Shown here piece by piece: positions 1 to 8,223 of a stretch of DNA of 64,000 nucleotides (positions are counted from its first letter, which is position 1; every line of letters begins with the position of its first letter). The notes beneath the pieces are model-generated. The model had not been told where the DNA came from and did not search any database. It saw nothing but the letters and a program-made list of their open reading frames with translations. The DNA comes from Kribbella sindirgiensis. Lineage in GTDB: Bacteria; Actinomycetota; Actinomycetes; Propionibacteriales; Kribbellaceae. Location of the stretch: contig NZ_SJKA01000020.1 in the NCBI RefSeq assembly GCF_004331435.1, positions 62,001 to 126,000 of the forward strand, given 5' to 3'. The translations under genes and the position numbers were made by a program.

Positions 1-2
1 CT

Positions 3-989
3 TCGGCTGAGTTGGTGGCGTTCCGGCTGGCCACGGATCGGGCGGGGCTCGGGCGGTTGATGCGGTTGTGGACGAGTGACATCGTCGCGCTGACCGATGG
101 ACGACCGGCGCCTGGGGACACCGCGCCGGAGCTGGCCGTGCCCAACAAGGGCGTGACGGTGACGGTCGGGTTCGGCCCGCGGGTGTTCGACCTGACCGGA
201 CAAAAGCCCCGAGGACTGGACGATCTTCCCGTCATGAAGCACGACCGGCTGCAAACCACCTGGTCGGGCGGGGACCTGCTGCTGATGGTCGGCGCCGACG
301 ACGCGGTCAGCGTGGTGCACGCCGTACGACGACTGATCGCCGACGCCAAGCCGTTCGCGACCCCGCTCTGGCGCCAGACCGGCTTCTGGGACAGCACCGG
401 CGCGAACGGCGAACCGGTCACCGGTCGCAACCTCTTCGGCCAGGTCGACGGCACCGGCAACCCGGCCTTCGGTACGCCGGAGTTCGACGACACCGTCTGG
501 TCCACCGAAGACGGGTTCCGCGGCGGTACGACCCTCGTCGTACGCCGGATCCGCCTGAACCTCGACACCTGGGACGAACTCACCCGCTCCGAGCAGGAAC
601 GCGCCGTCGGCCGCAAACTCTCGACCGGCGCGCCCCTCACCGGCACCGCCGAACACGACGAACTCGACCTCGAGGCCCGCGACGCCGACGGCCGGCTCGT
701 CATCGCCCGGAACGCCCACGCCCGCCTCTCGCACCACTCCGAGAACGACGGCCGCCGCATCTTCCGCAAGGGCCTGAACTACGTTCACGACACGGGCGCG
801 ACCCGCGAGTCCGGCCTGATCTTCCTCAGCCACCAGGCCGACATCGCAGGCCAGTTCCTCCCCCTGCTGACCCGCCTGGACGCGGTCGACGCCCTCAACG
901 AATGGACCACCACGATCGGCTCCGCGGTCTTCGCCCTCCCACCCGGGTTCCAGCCCGGCGAATGGATCGGCCAGTCACTCCTGAGCTGA
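3..989 (+). CDS. DyP-type heme peroxidase, 3' portion
   Basis: The protein resembles dye-decolorising (DyP/EfeB-type) peroxidases, which bind heme b and use hydrogen peroxide. The reading frame is open to the left window edge with no stop, so the N-terminus, which in EfeB-type members carries a Tat signal, lies outside; TTG at 12 is probably not the real start. The visible 325 residues contain the family GxxDG element (GQVDGTGNP, about residue 142), a His-rich stretch (HARLSHHSEN) where the proximal heme ligand is expected, and the RIFRKGLNY segment that matches the conserved Arg-containing motif. It ends 15 bases inside the convergent gene that follows. Whether it belongs to an EfeUOB iron-uptake operon cannot be seen here. 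Confidence 0.88.
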   Translation, partial: SAELVAFRLATDRAGLGRLMRLWTSDIVALTDGRPAPGDTAPELAVPNKGVTVTVGFGPRVFDLTGQKPRGLDDLPVMKHDRLQTTWSGGDLLLMVGADDAVSVVHAVRRLIADAKPFATPLWRQTGFWDSTGANGEPVTGRNLFGQVDGTGNPAFGTPEFDDTVWSTEDGFRGGTTLVVRRIRLNLDTWDELTRSEQERAVGRKLSTGAPLTGTAEHDELDLEARDADGRLVIARNAHARLSHHSENDGRRIFRKGLNYVHDTGATRESGLIFLSHQADIAGQFLPLLTRLDAVDALNEWTTTIGSAVFALPPGFQPGEWIGQSLLS

Positions 990-1841
990 CTGCACGCTGG
1001 GACGCCGGGACAGCAGACGGCGGCGGGGTTCCTGCTGGTCGATCCAGTCGAGGTCGTCGGACAGTACGGCGTCGTTCGACTTGTCGGCGTACGGGTCCGG
1101 GGGCGGCGGTGGCGGCGGCAGGGCGCGGAGCTTGAGGGCCACCATCGGGATCGCGAGCAGGACGCCGACGACCATCCACGGCCAGTACTCGCGCAGCAAC
1201 GGCTCGAACGACTGGAAGAAGGCCTCGGTCGACGCGTCACCGACCGCGTCCATCGGCTTCCCGGTCGACTGGCTGACCAGGCGGACGGACGCGACGATCC
1301 CGAAGCACACCAGGTAGAACCCGGTCAGCGGGATCCAGGACCCCACCGACCGCCAGCCGCGCTTCCAGCAGGCGATGTAGAGCAGGATCGCGAGACCGGC
1401 GCCGACGAGCAGGCCGTTCAGCTGCCACAGCCACTGCCAGTCGGCGAGTTGCTCGGCCGGCCGCAGCGCGGTCCAGGCCACCGGAAGGGCCAGCGCGAAC
1501 GCCGCGACGACCGTACTCCTGGCGCCCAGGGCACCGAAGAACGCGCCAACAGCGCTTGCCACCAGCAACGTGATCAGCAGGTCGCGCTGCCCGAACGAGT
1601 TCCCGGTCAGCCACCACATGCCCGCGGCAACGACCAGCACGACAGGTACGGCGATCCGGATCCGTCCGATCAGCAGCCCGGCCAGCACGCCACCGGCGAA
1701 CCCGCCGAGCACCACCAGGTCGATCCGCGGCGGCACGAAGTACGTCGTACCCTCCGGCAGCCCCTTCAGATACGTCGCGGAGAAGCCGCCCACGAACCAG
1801 GCGACCACCGCGGCCGGAATCGACCACAGGTAGCGCATCAC
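975..1841 (-). CDS. Multi-pass membrane protein of unknown function
   Basis: I do not recognise this family. The 288-residue product has about eight hydrophobic segments spread from residue 4 to about 240, separated by short basic loops, followed by a hydrophilic cytoplasmic-looking tail that begins with a run of six prolines and is rich in Asp and Arg. There is no obvious catalytic motif. GTG at 1841 or the adjacent ATG at 1838 can start it; GGGAACGGGG lies just upstream. Its 3' end overlaps the DyP peroxidase gene on the other strand by 15 bases, so the two are convergent. Confidence 0.75.
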   Translation of the reverse strand: MMRYLWSIPAAVVAWFVGGFSATYLKGLPEGTTYFVPPRIDLVVLGGFAGGVLAGLLIGRIRIAVPVVLVVAAGMWWLTGNSFGQRDLLITLLVASAVGAFFGALGARSTVVAAFALALPVAWTALRPAEQLADWQWLWQLNGLLVGAGLAILLYIACWKRGWRSVGSWIPLTGFYLVCFGIVASVRLVSQSTGKPMDAVGDASTEAFFQSFEPLLREYWPWMVVGVLLAIPMVALKLRALPPPPPPPDPYADKSNDAVLSDDLDWIDQQEPRRRLLSRRPSVQSAQE

Positions 1842-1877
1842 ACCCCGTTCCCACCCCGAGCGGGCGGGCCGACGGGG

Positions 1878-3563
1878 CTAGTGCTGGGCTCTCTCGACCT
1901 TGCTCTTCAAGGTCTCCGGTGTGTCGACAGTAGCTCCCTCGGACCGCAACCACTCGTCAAGACTCGCCCGATGCTGCAGAGACATGACCGCCACCACATC
2001 GCCGGGGCGTGCCTCCGCGACCAGGGCCTGGGTCGCCGCGAGCTCGGTCGGGAACGCCGGTACGTCGGTCACACCGACCGACGCGGCGCCCGCGCGGAAC
2101 ACCGCCTCGAGCTCCTCCGGCGGCCGACCACGCAGATAGTCGCTCTTGTGGCCGATCGCGACCCGGTCGGCCGCCCGCGCACCCATCGCCCCGAGCGCCG
2201 AGACCATGTCGTCGGCCCGGTCGCCCGGCGATCCGAGCGCCAGCATCAGCCGGCCGCCCTCCGGCCGGACGCCGTTCATGATCTCGAGCAGCGCCTCCAG
2301 CCCGGCCTCGTTGTGCGCGAGGTCGATGACGACGGTGAAGTCGCGCAGCGAGTACATGTTCATCCGGCCGGGGTTGTTCTCGTTCGGCGCGAAGGTGCTC
2401 AGGCCCTCGACCACCGCCGCCCGCGGCAGCCCGAGACCGAGCGCCGCCGACGCCGCCGCGAGGGTGTTCTCGACGTTGTAGTGCGACAGCCCGGACAGCG
2501 TCATCGGTACGTCGACGACCTTGAGCAACGGCTCCGGGTCGCGGGCGGCGTCGAGCACCGTGACGAACCCGTCGAGCACGGTCGTCGCCCGGCCGCCCTC
2601 GTCGAGCACGGTCCGGATCGACGGGGAGTCGGGGTCGCGGGAGAACACCCAGCACTTGGCCGGCGAGCCGAGCCGCATCGCGAACGTCCGCGGGTCGTCG
2701 CCGTTCACCACGCACCAGCCGCGCGGCCGGGTGATGTGCGTGATCACCGCCTTCACCTCGGCGAGTTGGTCGACGGTGTCGATCCCGCCCAGGCCGAGAT
2801 GGTCCGCGCTGATGTTGGTGACCACCGAGACGTCGTTGTACGCGACTCCGATGCCGCGGCGCAGGATCCCGCCGCGGGCGGTCTCGGTCACCGCGAGCTG
2901 GATCCCTGGCTGGGACAGCACCTGCCCGGCGCCACTCGGGCCGGAGAAGTCGCCGTACTTCACCAGTTCACCGTCGAAGTACACGCCGTCGGTGCTCGAC
3001 CAGCCGACGTGCAGCCCGGCGGCGCGCCCGATGTGCGCGATCATCCGCGACGTCGTGGTCTTGCCGTTCGTCCCGGTGACCGCGACCACGGGCACCTTCG
3101 GCCGTAGCGTCGGCGGCGGGTTGCCCGGCGGCTCGTCCCGCACCCGCTCGCCGACGGTGTGGATGAGTTCGGTCAGATCATCGGCGCCGAAGGCATCCAG
3201 CACCTCGACGATCGCCGCTCCGAGCGCCCGCGCGCGTCCTTCGTGCGCCCACGGGAACGCCACGACGAGCCGCCGTACGTCGGACTCCGGGCGGACCCGT
3301 ACGCCGATCCGCCCGATCCCGGCCTCCCGGGCGATCCGCCGGACGACGTGACCGGCGACCCGGATCGCGAACCGCTGCCGGAACCCGGAGCCGATCCGGC
3401 CGGGGCGGGTGGCGCCGAGACCGATCGCCTGTCCGTACGCCTTCGCCGCCGGTGCGGGCGCGTCCGCGATCGCCGACACGTCCAGCGTCAGCTTGATCGC
3501 GGCGCGACTGAAGTAGAGATTGGCGCCGTCCAGAACGCGGAGCTCAACGAGCGAGGTGGCCAC
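1878..3563 (-). CDS. Mur ligase family protein, cyanophycin-synthetase-like ligase module
   Basis: This 561-residue protein is an ATP-dependent amide ligase of the Mur family. It has the P-loop GTNGKTTT (about residue 184), a Mur-type central domain with NISADHLGLGG, and a C-terminal domain containing DLAHNEAGLEALLE, the version seen in the ligase half of cyanophycin synthetases. The preceding 170 residues are not a recognisable ATP-grasp domain, which full cyanophycin synthetase (CphA) carries. It therefore probably joins amino acids to a peptide or related acceptor, but the substrate is unknown. GTG at 3563 has GGAG eight bases upstream and starts three bases after the fabI stop, so it appears co-transcribed with fabG-fabI. 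Confidence 0.82.
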   Translation of the reverse strand: MATSLVELRVLDGANLYFSRAAIKLTLDVSAIADAPAPAAKAYGQAIGLGATRPGRIGSGFRQRFAIRVAGHVVRRIAREAGIGRIGVRVRPESDVRRLVVAFPWAHEGRARALGAAIVEVLDAFGADDLTELIHTVGERVRDEPPGNPPPTLRPKVPVVAVTGTNGKTTTSRMIAHIGRAAGLHVGWSSTDGVYFDGELVKYGDFSGPSGAGQVLSQPGIQLAVTETARGGILRRGIGVAYNDVSVVTNISADHLGLGGIDTVDQLAEVKAVITHITRPRGWCVVNGDDPRTFAMRLGSPAKCWVFSRDPDSPSIRTVLDEGGRATTVLDGFVTVLDAARDPEPLLKVVDVPMTLSGLSHYNVENTLAAASAALGLGLPRAAVVEGLSTFAPNENNPGRMNMYSLRDFTVVIDLAHNEAGLEALLEIMNGVRPEGGRLMLALGSPGDRADDMVSALGAMGARAADRVAIGHKSDYLRGRPPEELEAVFRAGAASVGVTDVPAFPTELAATQALVAEARPGDVVAVMSLQHRASLDEWLRSEGATVDTPETLKSKVERAQH

Positions 3564-3566
3564 CTA

Positions 3567-4337
3567 TCACGCTCCCATCGCGTGGTAACCGCCGTCGACG
3601 TGGATGATCTCGCCGGTGGTCGCGGGGAAGAAGTCACTGAGCAGGGCGACGATGGTGCGCCCGGTCGGCTCCAGGTCGGACGGGTCCCAGCCCAGCGGGG
3701 CGCGGTCCAGCCACGGCTCCTCGAACTTCTCGAAGCCCGGGATAGCCTTCGCAGCCAGGGTCTTCAGCGGGCCGGCCGAGACCAGGTTGCAGCGGATGCC
3801 CTGGGCGCCGAGGTCGCGTGCCAGGTACCGGTTCGTGGACTCCAGAGCGGCCTTGGCCACCCCCATCCAGTCGTACCCGGGCCAGGCCACTGTCGCGTCG
3901 AAGGTCATCCCGACGACGCTGCCGCCACGGCTCATCAGCGGCGCGCAGGTCACGGCCAGCGCCTTCAGGCTGTACGCCGACACGTGGACGGCCTGCGCCA
4001 CGTCGTCCCACGGACCGTCCAGGAACTTGCCGCCGAGGATCGTCTCCGGGTTGCCGTACGCGATCGAGTGCACGACCCCGTCGAGGCCGTCGACGTGCTC
4101 CCGGACGGCGTCCGGCAGCGCGGCCAGGTGCTCTGCGTTCGTGACGTCGAGCTCCAGGACCGGAGGCTCGGTCGGCAGCCGTTTCGCGATCCGCTTGGTG
4201 ATGCTCAGCGCGCGGCCGAAGTTCGAGATCAGCACGGTGGCGCCTTGTTCCTGCGCCACCTTGGCCGTGGCGAAACCGATCGACGAGTCGAGGGTGACTC
4301 CGGCGACCAGGATCCGCTTGCCGTCGAGGATGCCCAC
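3567..4337 (-). CDS. fabI: Enoyl-[acyl-carrier-protein] reductase, InhA-type FabI
   Basis: The enzyme catalyses the NADH-dependent last reduction of each type II fatty acid elongation cycle. It is an SDR protein of InhA length (256 residues). It shows the FabI-type nucleotide loop with SSIGFATAKVA, the catalytic Tyr and Lys spaced as YDWMGVAK (Tyr-x6-Lys, as in InhA), and the C-terminal LLSDFFPATTGEI element. GTG at 4337 is preferred: AAAGGG lies seven bases upstream and the product then begins MGILDGKR like other FabI proteins. An in-frame GTG at 4343 lies too close to that site. It follows fabG by 25 bases, the mabA-inhA order known from mycobacteria. Confidence 0.95.
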   Translation of the reverse strand: MGILDGKRILVAGVTLDSSIGFATAKVAQEQGATVLISNFGRALSITKRIAKRLPTEPPVLELDVTNAEHLAALPDAVREHVDGLDGVVHSIAYGNPETILGGKFLDGPWDDVAQAVHVSAYSLKALAVTCAPLMSRGGSVVGMTFDATVAWPGYDWMGVAKAALESTNRYLARDLGAQGIRCNLVSAGPLKTLAAKAIPGFEKFEEPWLDRAPLGWDPSDLEPTGRTIVALLSDFFPATTGEIIHVDGGYHAMGA

Positions 4338-4362
4338 CGGCACGCCCTTTCTACGAGACGAG

Positions 4363-5067
4363 TTAGTTGCCCATGCCGATGCCGCCGTCGACCGGGATCA
4401 CCGCGCCGGTGATGTAGCCGGCCTCTTCCGACGACAGCCAGCGGACCGCGTTCGCGATCTCCTCGGTCAGACCGAAGCGGCCGAGCGGGATCTGGCTCAG
4501 GTACTGCTTCTGGGTCTCCTCCGGCAGCACCGCGGTCATGTCGGTCTCGACGAAGCCGGGCGCGACCACGTTCGCGGTGATGCCGCGGCTGCCCAGCTCG
4601 CGGGCGATCGAGCGGGCCATGCCGATCAGGCCGGACTTGCTGGCCGCGTAGTTCACCTGGCCGGGTGAGCCGAGCAGGCCGACCACGGAGGAGATGAACA
4701 CGATCCGGCCCTTGCGCAGCCGCAGCATGCCCTTCGCGGCCCGCCGCGCGACCCGGAACGACCCGGTCAGGTTGGTCTCGATGACCGCGTCCCAGTCGTC
4801 GTCGGACATCCGCAGCAGCAGCGTGTCGCGGGTGATGCCGGCGTTCGCCACCAGCACCTCGACCGGCCCGTGCTGCTCTGCGATCGTGTCGAAGGCGGCA
4901 TCGACCTGTGCCTGGTCGGTGATGTCGCACTTCACGCCGAGGAAGCCCTCCGGCGGCGGGCTGGTGTTGTACGTGACGGCGACCTGGTCGCCCGCCTCCT
5001 TGAACGCGGTCGCGATCGCCAGCCCGATCCCCCGGCTACCGCCGGTCACCAACACAGACCTACCCAC
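4363..5067 (-). CDS. fabG: 3-oxoacyl-[acyl-carrier-protein] reductase
   Basis: FabG reduces beta-ketoacyl-ACP with NADPH in type II fatty acid synthesis. The 234-residue SDR has the cofactor motif TGGSRGIG near the N-terminus, NAG (about residue 90), the catalytic Ser in ISSVVG, the YAASK Tyr/Lys pair and a C-terminal VDGGIGMGN. It lacks the short N-terminal extension of MabA. GTG at 5067 is supported by GAGGAGC six bases upstream. It is first in a leftward set with fabI and the Mur-like ligase. Synteny with mycobacterial mabA-inhA supports the assignment over one of the many general SDR enzymes. Confidence 0.93.
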   Translation of the reverse strand: MGRSVLVTGGSRGIGLAIATAFKEAGDQVAVTYNTSPPPEGFLGVKCDITDQAQVDAAFDTIAEQHGPVEVLVANAGITRDTLLLRMSDDDWDAVIETNLTGSFRVARRAAKGMLRLRKGRIVFISSVVGLLGSPGQVNYAASKSGLIGMARSIARELGSRGITANVVAPGFVETDMTAVLPEETQKQYLSQIPLGRFGLTEEIANAVRWLSSEEAGYITGAVIPVDGGIGMGN

Positions 5068-5127
5068 AAGCGCTCCTCACATCGTCGGACGGAGGAACGC
5101 TATCCCACCGGCGCAGCTGCTCCGGAC

Positions 5128-5340
5128 TTAGGAGTCTTCGAGGCGGAAGCCGACCTTCATCGTCACCTGGTAGTGATCGATCTGGTTGTCCTCGATGTGG
5201 CCGCGGATCTCGCTGACCTCGAACCAGTCGAGGTGCCGCAGGGTCTCGCCGGCGCGGGTGATCCCGTTGGTGATCGCCTGGTTCAGGCCCTCTTTCGAGG
5301 TCCCGACGATCTCCGTGACCCGGTAGGTGCGATCGGTCAT
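5128..5340 (-). CDS. Dodecin family flavin-binding protein
   Basis: Dodecins are about 70-residue proteins that assemble into hollow dodecamers and store or buffer flavins or CoA. This 70-residue product shows the family pattern: YRVTEIVGTS at the start, a single helix around SKEGLNQAITNGITRA, a central LRHLDWFEV strand with the flavin-stacking Trp, then GHIEDNQIDHYQVTMKVGF. ATG at 5340 fits the family length and has GAGAGG upstream; a longer in-frame start at 5424 adds residues foreign to the family. It stands alone between fabG and the divergent DUF3099 gene. Confidence 0.93.
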   Translation of the reverse strand: MTDRTYRVTEIVGTSKEGLNQAITNGITRAGETLRHLDWFEVSEIRGHIEDNQIDHYQVTMKVGFRLEDS

Positions 5341-5409
5341 GACAAACCTCTCTCCATCCGGCTGCGCCAGGGCGGGCGGCGCGGCGTACCGTTGTTGTGA
5401 GGAGGATAG

Positions 5410-5793
5410 ATGTCGAAACGCCATGAGCGGAGCGACGCGACGGTCGTCTCGGTGACGAGTGCGCAGCCGGGCCGGTCCGAGGATCTGGACAGCCGGATCG
5501 CGCGCTACGCCTGGATGATGTCGATCCGGATCGTCTGCTTCGTGCTCGCCGTCGTCACGCCGTCGCCGTGGCGCTGGCTGTTCGTCGTCGGAGCGATCGC
5601 GCTGCCGTACTTCGCGGTCGTGCTGGCGAACGCCCAGCGGTCCGCGACGACGCCCGCCGCGGACCCGTACCTGGCGCCCGCGAGGCCCGCGATCGGGGAG
5701 CGTCCGACGGTCGTCGTACCCGCTGACAACGACACTTCCCGGGACACTTCCCGGGACACTTCTGAGGACCGTCCGGCCGACACCGAAAAGTGA
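5410..5793 (+). CDS. DUF3099 family membrane protein
   Basis: The 127-residue protein has two hydrophobic helices (about residues 33-52 and 56-75) in the arrangement RYAWMMSIRIVCFVLAVVT and PWRWLFVVGAIALPYFAVVLANA, which I recognise as the actinobacterial DUF3099 family. The biochemical role is not known. The tail is acidic, rich in Thr, Asp and Arg, and contains a short tandem repeat (DTSR, DTSR, DTSE) coded by near-identical 12-base units at about 5731-5766. GAGGA lies upstream of ATG 5410. It is divergent from dodecin; a hairpin about 90 bases downstream may end its transcript. Confidence 0.85.
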   Translation: MSKRHERSDATVVSVTSAQPGRSEDLDSRIARYAWMMSIRIVCFVLAVVTPSPWRWLFVVGAIALPYFAVVLANAQRSATTPAADPYLAPARPAIGERPTVVVPADNDTSRDTSRDTSEDRPADTEK

Positions 5794-5881
5794 TCTGGGC
5801 CGGGACTGGAAAACTTGGACTGATCCGTGTCAGAATCTCCCGCGTGCTCTGAAGTTCATGAGTGGAATTCAGGGACTTGAT

Positions 5882-5929
5882 GCGGCGTCGGACGGCTCCC
5901 CCCGTGGCTGTCCGACGTCGCTTCATTTT
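5882..5929 (+). terminator. Intrinsic terminator-like hairpin after the DUF3099 gene
   Basis: Arms at 5882-5893 and 5910-5921 pair over 11 of 12 positions around a 16-base loop and are followed by TTCATTTT. This fits rho-independent termination of rightward transcription from the DUF3099 gene. The rest of the 190-base interval before 5984 holds no other gene I can support. Confidence 0.6.
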
Positions 5930-5983
5930 GCCCAGGCTATTGATTATTGAGGCATCAGGAATGCAGAGGAATGGCACCCGCGG

Positions 5984-6187
5984 ATGACTGAAGAAGGTAT
6001 GCCCGCGGCCTGCTCCGCCAAGGGCTGCGGCCGGCCGGCCACCTGGGCACTGCTGTGGAACAACCCGAAGATCCACACGCCCGACCGGCGCAAGACCTGG
6101 CTGGCGTGTGACGAACACAAGGACAGCTTGTCCGACTTCCTCGGGCGCCGGTCATTCCTGCGCGAGGTCGAGCCATTCACCGGGTGA
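5984..6187 (+). CDS. Small Cys-containing conserved actinobacterial protein
   Basis: This 67-residue protein contains CSAKGC near the N-terminus and a single Cys plus His in WLACDEH, suggesting one small metal site or a treble-clef-like fold. The central NNPKIHTPDRRKTWLACDEH stretch looks conserved and is similar to small actinobacterial proteins sometimes labelled acetone carboxylase, a label not supported by anything visible. ATG at 5984 has GAGGAA at a loose spacing; ATG at 5999 is an alternative start. It lies convergent to moaA. Function unknown. Confidence 0.7.
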   Translation: MTEEGMPAACSAKGCGRPATWALLWNNPKIHTPDRRKTWLACDEHKDSLSDFLGRRSFLREVEPFTG

Positions 6188-6260
6188 ATGCCGCGGCACT
6201 GCTCAAGAGGGACTGAAAAACTACATTTCCGGATTGGGCCGGTATGAACCCGGTATGTCC

Positions 6261-7280
6261 TCAGCCGCCGATCGCGGACATCGGGCGGGACGGTTGCAGG
6301 AAGCTCGGGTCGTTGATGCCGTGACCCGGAAGTTTGTTGAGCATCGCGCGACGCCAGCGGTCGGCCAGTTCGGCGTCGTCGGCGCCGGCCCGGAGCGCGG
6401 TCCGCAGATCGGACTCGGTACGCGCGAACAGGCAGTCCCGGACCTGACCGTCGGCGGTCAGCCGCACCCGGTCGCAGTCGCCGCAGAACGGGCGCGTGAC
6501 CGACGCGATGATGCCCACGGTCTGCGGCCCGCCGTCGACCAGGAACGACTCGGCCGGCGCACTGCCCCGCTTCGACGCGTCGTCCGGCGTCAGGTGGAAC
6601 CGCTCGGTAAGCATCCCGAGAATCTCGTCGGCGGTGATCATCGTCGACCGGTCCCAGCCGTGCTGCGCGTCCAGCGGCATCTGCTCGATGAACCGCAGTT
6701 CGTACCCGCGCTCGAGACAGAACTCCAGCAATTGCGGCGCATTCGAGTCATTCACGCCGCGCATGAGGACTGCATTGACCTTCACGGGCGTCAGACCCGC
6801 GTCGTGCGCGGCCTCGAGCCCGGCGATCACGTCCTGCAGCCGGTCCCGCCGGGTGAGCTTCTCGAACATTTCCTGGTCGACGGTGTCGAGGCTCACATTC
6901 ACCCGGTCCAGACCGGCCGCCTTCAGCGCGACGGCCTGCCGGGCGAGGCCGATCCCGTTGGTGGTCAGCGACACCTCGGGACGCGGCGCGAGTTGCGTCG
7001 TACGGGAGACGATGTCGACCAGGCCGCGGCGGAGCAGCGGTTCGCCGCCGGTGAAGCGGATCTCGTGCACGCCCAGGTGCGTGACCGCGACCGACACCAG
7101 GCGGACCACCTCGTCGTCCGTGAGCAGTTCCGGCTTCGCGAGCCAGTCCAGGCCCTCTTCGGGCATGCAGTACGTGCAGCGCAGGTTGCAACGGTCCGTG
7201 AGCGACACCCGCAGGTCGGTCGCGGTCCGGCCGTAGCGGTCCGCCAAACCTGTGTGAGTCGCTGCCTGGATCGTCGTCAC
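6261..7280 (-). CDS. moaA: GTP 3',8-cyclase (molybdenum cofactor synthesis)
   Basis: MoaA is a radical SAM enzyme that turns GTP into 3',8-cyclo-GTP, the first step of molybdopterin synthesis. The 339-residue protein has the SAM cluster motif CNLRCTYC (about residue 27), the FTGGEPLLRR SAM-binding element, the C-terminal cluster motif CGDCDRVRLTADG with a later Cys in RDCLFA, and ends with the essential Gly-Gly pair (SAIGG). GTG at 7280 gives the family length; the frame runs open far upstream but that part overlaps the divergent SURF1 gene. No other moa gene is in the window. Confidence 0.96.
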   Translation of the reverse strand: MTTIQAATHTGLADRYGRTATDLRVSLTDRCNLRCTYCMPEEGLDWLAKPELLTDDEVVRLVSVAVTHLGVHEIRFTGGEPLLRRGLVDIVSRTTQLAPRPEVSLTTNGIGLARQAVALKAAGLDRVNVSLDTVDQEMFEKLTRRDRLQDVIAGLEAAHDAGLTPVKVNAVLMRGVNDSNAPQLLEFCLERGYELRFIEQMPLDAQHGWDRSTMITADEILGMLTERFHLTPDDASKRGSAPAESFLVDGGPQTVGIIASVTRPFCGDCDRVRLTADGQVRDCLFARTESDLRTALRAGADDAELADRWRRAMLNKLPGHGINDPSFLQPSRPMSAIGG

Positions 7281-7337
7281 GACCCCAGCGTACGTGCCGG
7301 GCGTCGGCCGTTTCAGGGCATGGCTTAAGTTCGAGAC

Positions 7338-8126
7338 GTGGGTCGCCTCCTGAACATCCGTTGGATCGTCGCCGCGCTGGGCGTGCTCGTCCTCGCCGGC
7401 GTCTGCGTGCAGCTCGGTCGCTGGCAGCTGCACCGCCTCGACGAACGCAAGGCGCGCAACGAGGTGACCCGGAGCAACCTGGCCGCCCCGGCCGCCCCGA
7501 TCGACCAGATCCTCGGTCCGCCGGGCGTCGTCGGAGACCAGCACGCCTGGCGCACCGTCGTCCTCTCCGGACGGTACGACGCGTCCAAGCAGGTGGTCCT
7601 GAAATACCGCAACGTCTCGGACAAGCCCGGCTTCGAGATCGTCACGCCGCTGGTCCTCGCGGACGGGAAGGCAGTGCTGGTCGACCGCGGGTTCCTGGCC
7701 CGGCAGAGCTCGGAGCTGATGCCGCTGCACGTTCCCGCCGTACCGGCCGGCGAGGTGACCGTCACCGGCCGCCTGCAACGCAGCGAACGTGGCGGCCACA
7801 CCAACGGCGGTACGCCCGACGACGGTACGGCGCGACTCATCAACGGCCCGGACTACGCGAAGGTGCTCGGGCTGAACCTGTACGACGGCTACGTCACCGT
7901 GACCAAGCAGGAGCCGGCGAACGACCCGGCGTTCAGCTCGTTCCCCGGTCCGGAGATCGACGACGGGCCGCACTTCTTCTACGCGCTGCAGTGGTTCTTC
8001 TTCGCACTGCTGGCGCTCGGCGGGCTCGTCTACTTCTCCCGGCAGCAGGTGACCGCCGACAAACCCGCGGAGCAGCAGCCCGAAGCCGTCGAACGGCCCC
8101 AGGCGCACGCCGGCGCTTCCGACTGA
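7338..8126 (+). CDS. SURF1 family cytochrome oxidase biogenesis protein
   Basis: SURF1 proteins help assemble aa3-type cytochrome c oxidase, probably in heme a handling. The 262-residue product has the two-helix SURF1 layout: an N-terminal membrane helix (about residues 8-27) followed by LGRWQLHRLDERKARN, an extracytoplasmic domain with GRYDASKQVVLKYR and LVDRGFLAR, and a C-terminal helix (about 215-235, FFYALQWFFFALLALGGL). The tail is hydrophilic and Pro/Glu rich. GTG at 7338 places the helix at the very N-terminus. Divergent from moaA with a 57-base shared interval. Confidence 0.9.
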   Translation: MGRLLNIRWIVAALGVLVLAGVCVQLGRWQLHRLDERKARNEVTRSNLAAPAAPIDQILGPPGVVGDQHAWRTVVLSGRYDASKQVVLKYRNVSDKPGFEIVTPLVLADGKAVLVDRGFLARQSSELMPLHVPAVPAGEVTVTGRLQRSERGGHTNGGTPDDGTARLINGPDYAKVLGLNLYDGYVTVTKQEPANDPAFSSFPGPEIDDGPHFFYALQWFFFALLALGGLVYFSRQQVTADKPAEQQPEAVERPQAHAGASD

Positions 8127-8223
8127 CAGCTAGCTGCCTGAGGACTCCCGTTGCCTTGCGCAACGACGGTCCTTGCCATCGGCACGAGATGCGCCGCCGG
8201 GTGTGGTGCGGCAGGATGGTGGT

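Noticed and set aside
8149..8165. Six-base-pair hairpin between SURF1 and SDR genes as a terminator
   Set aside because: Stem short, no T-run; too weak to list on its own.
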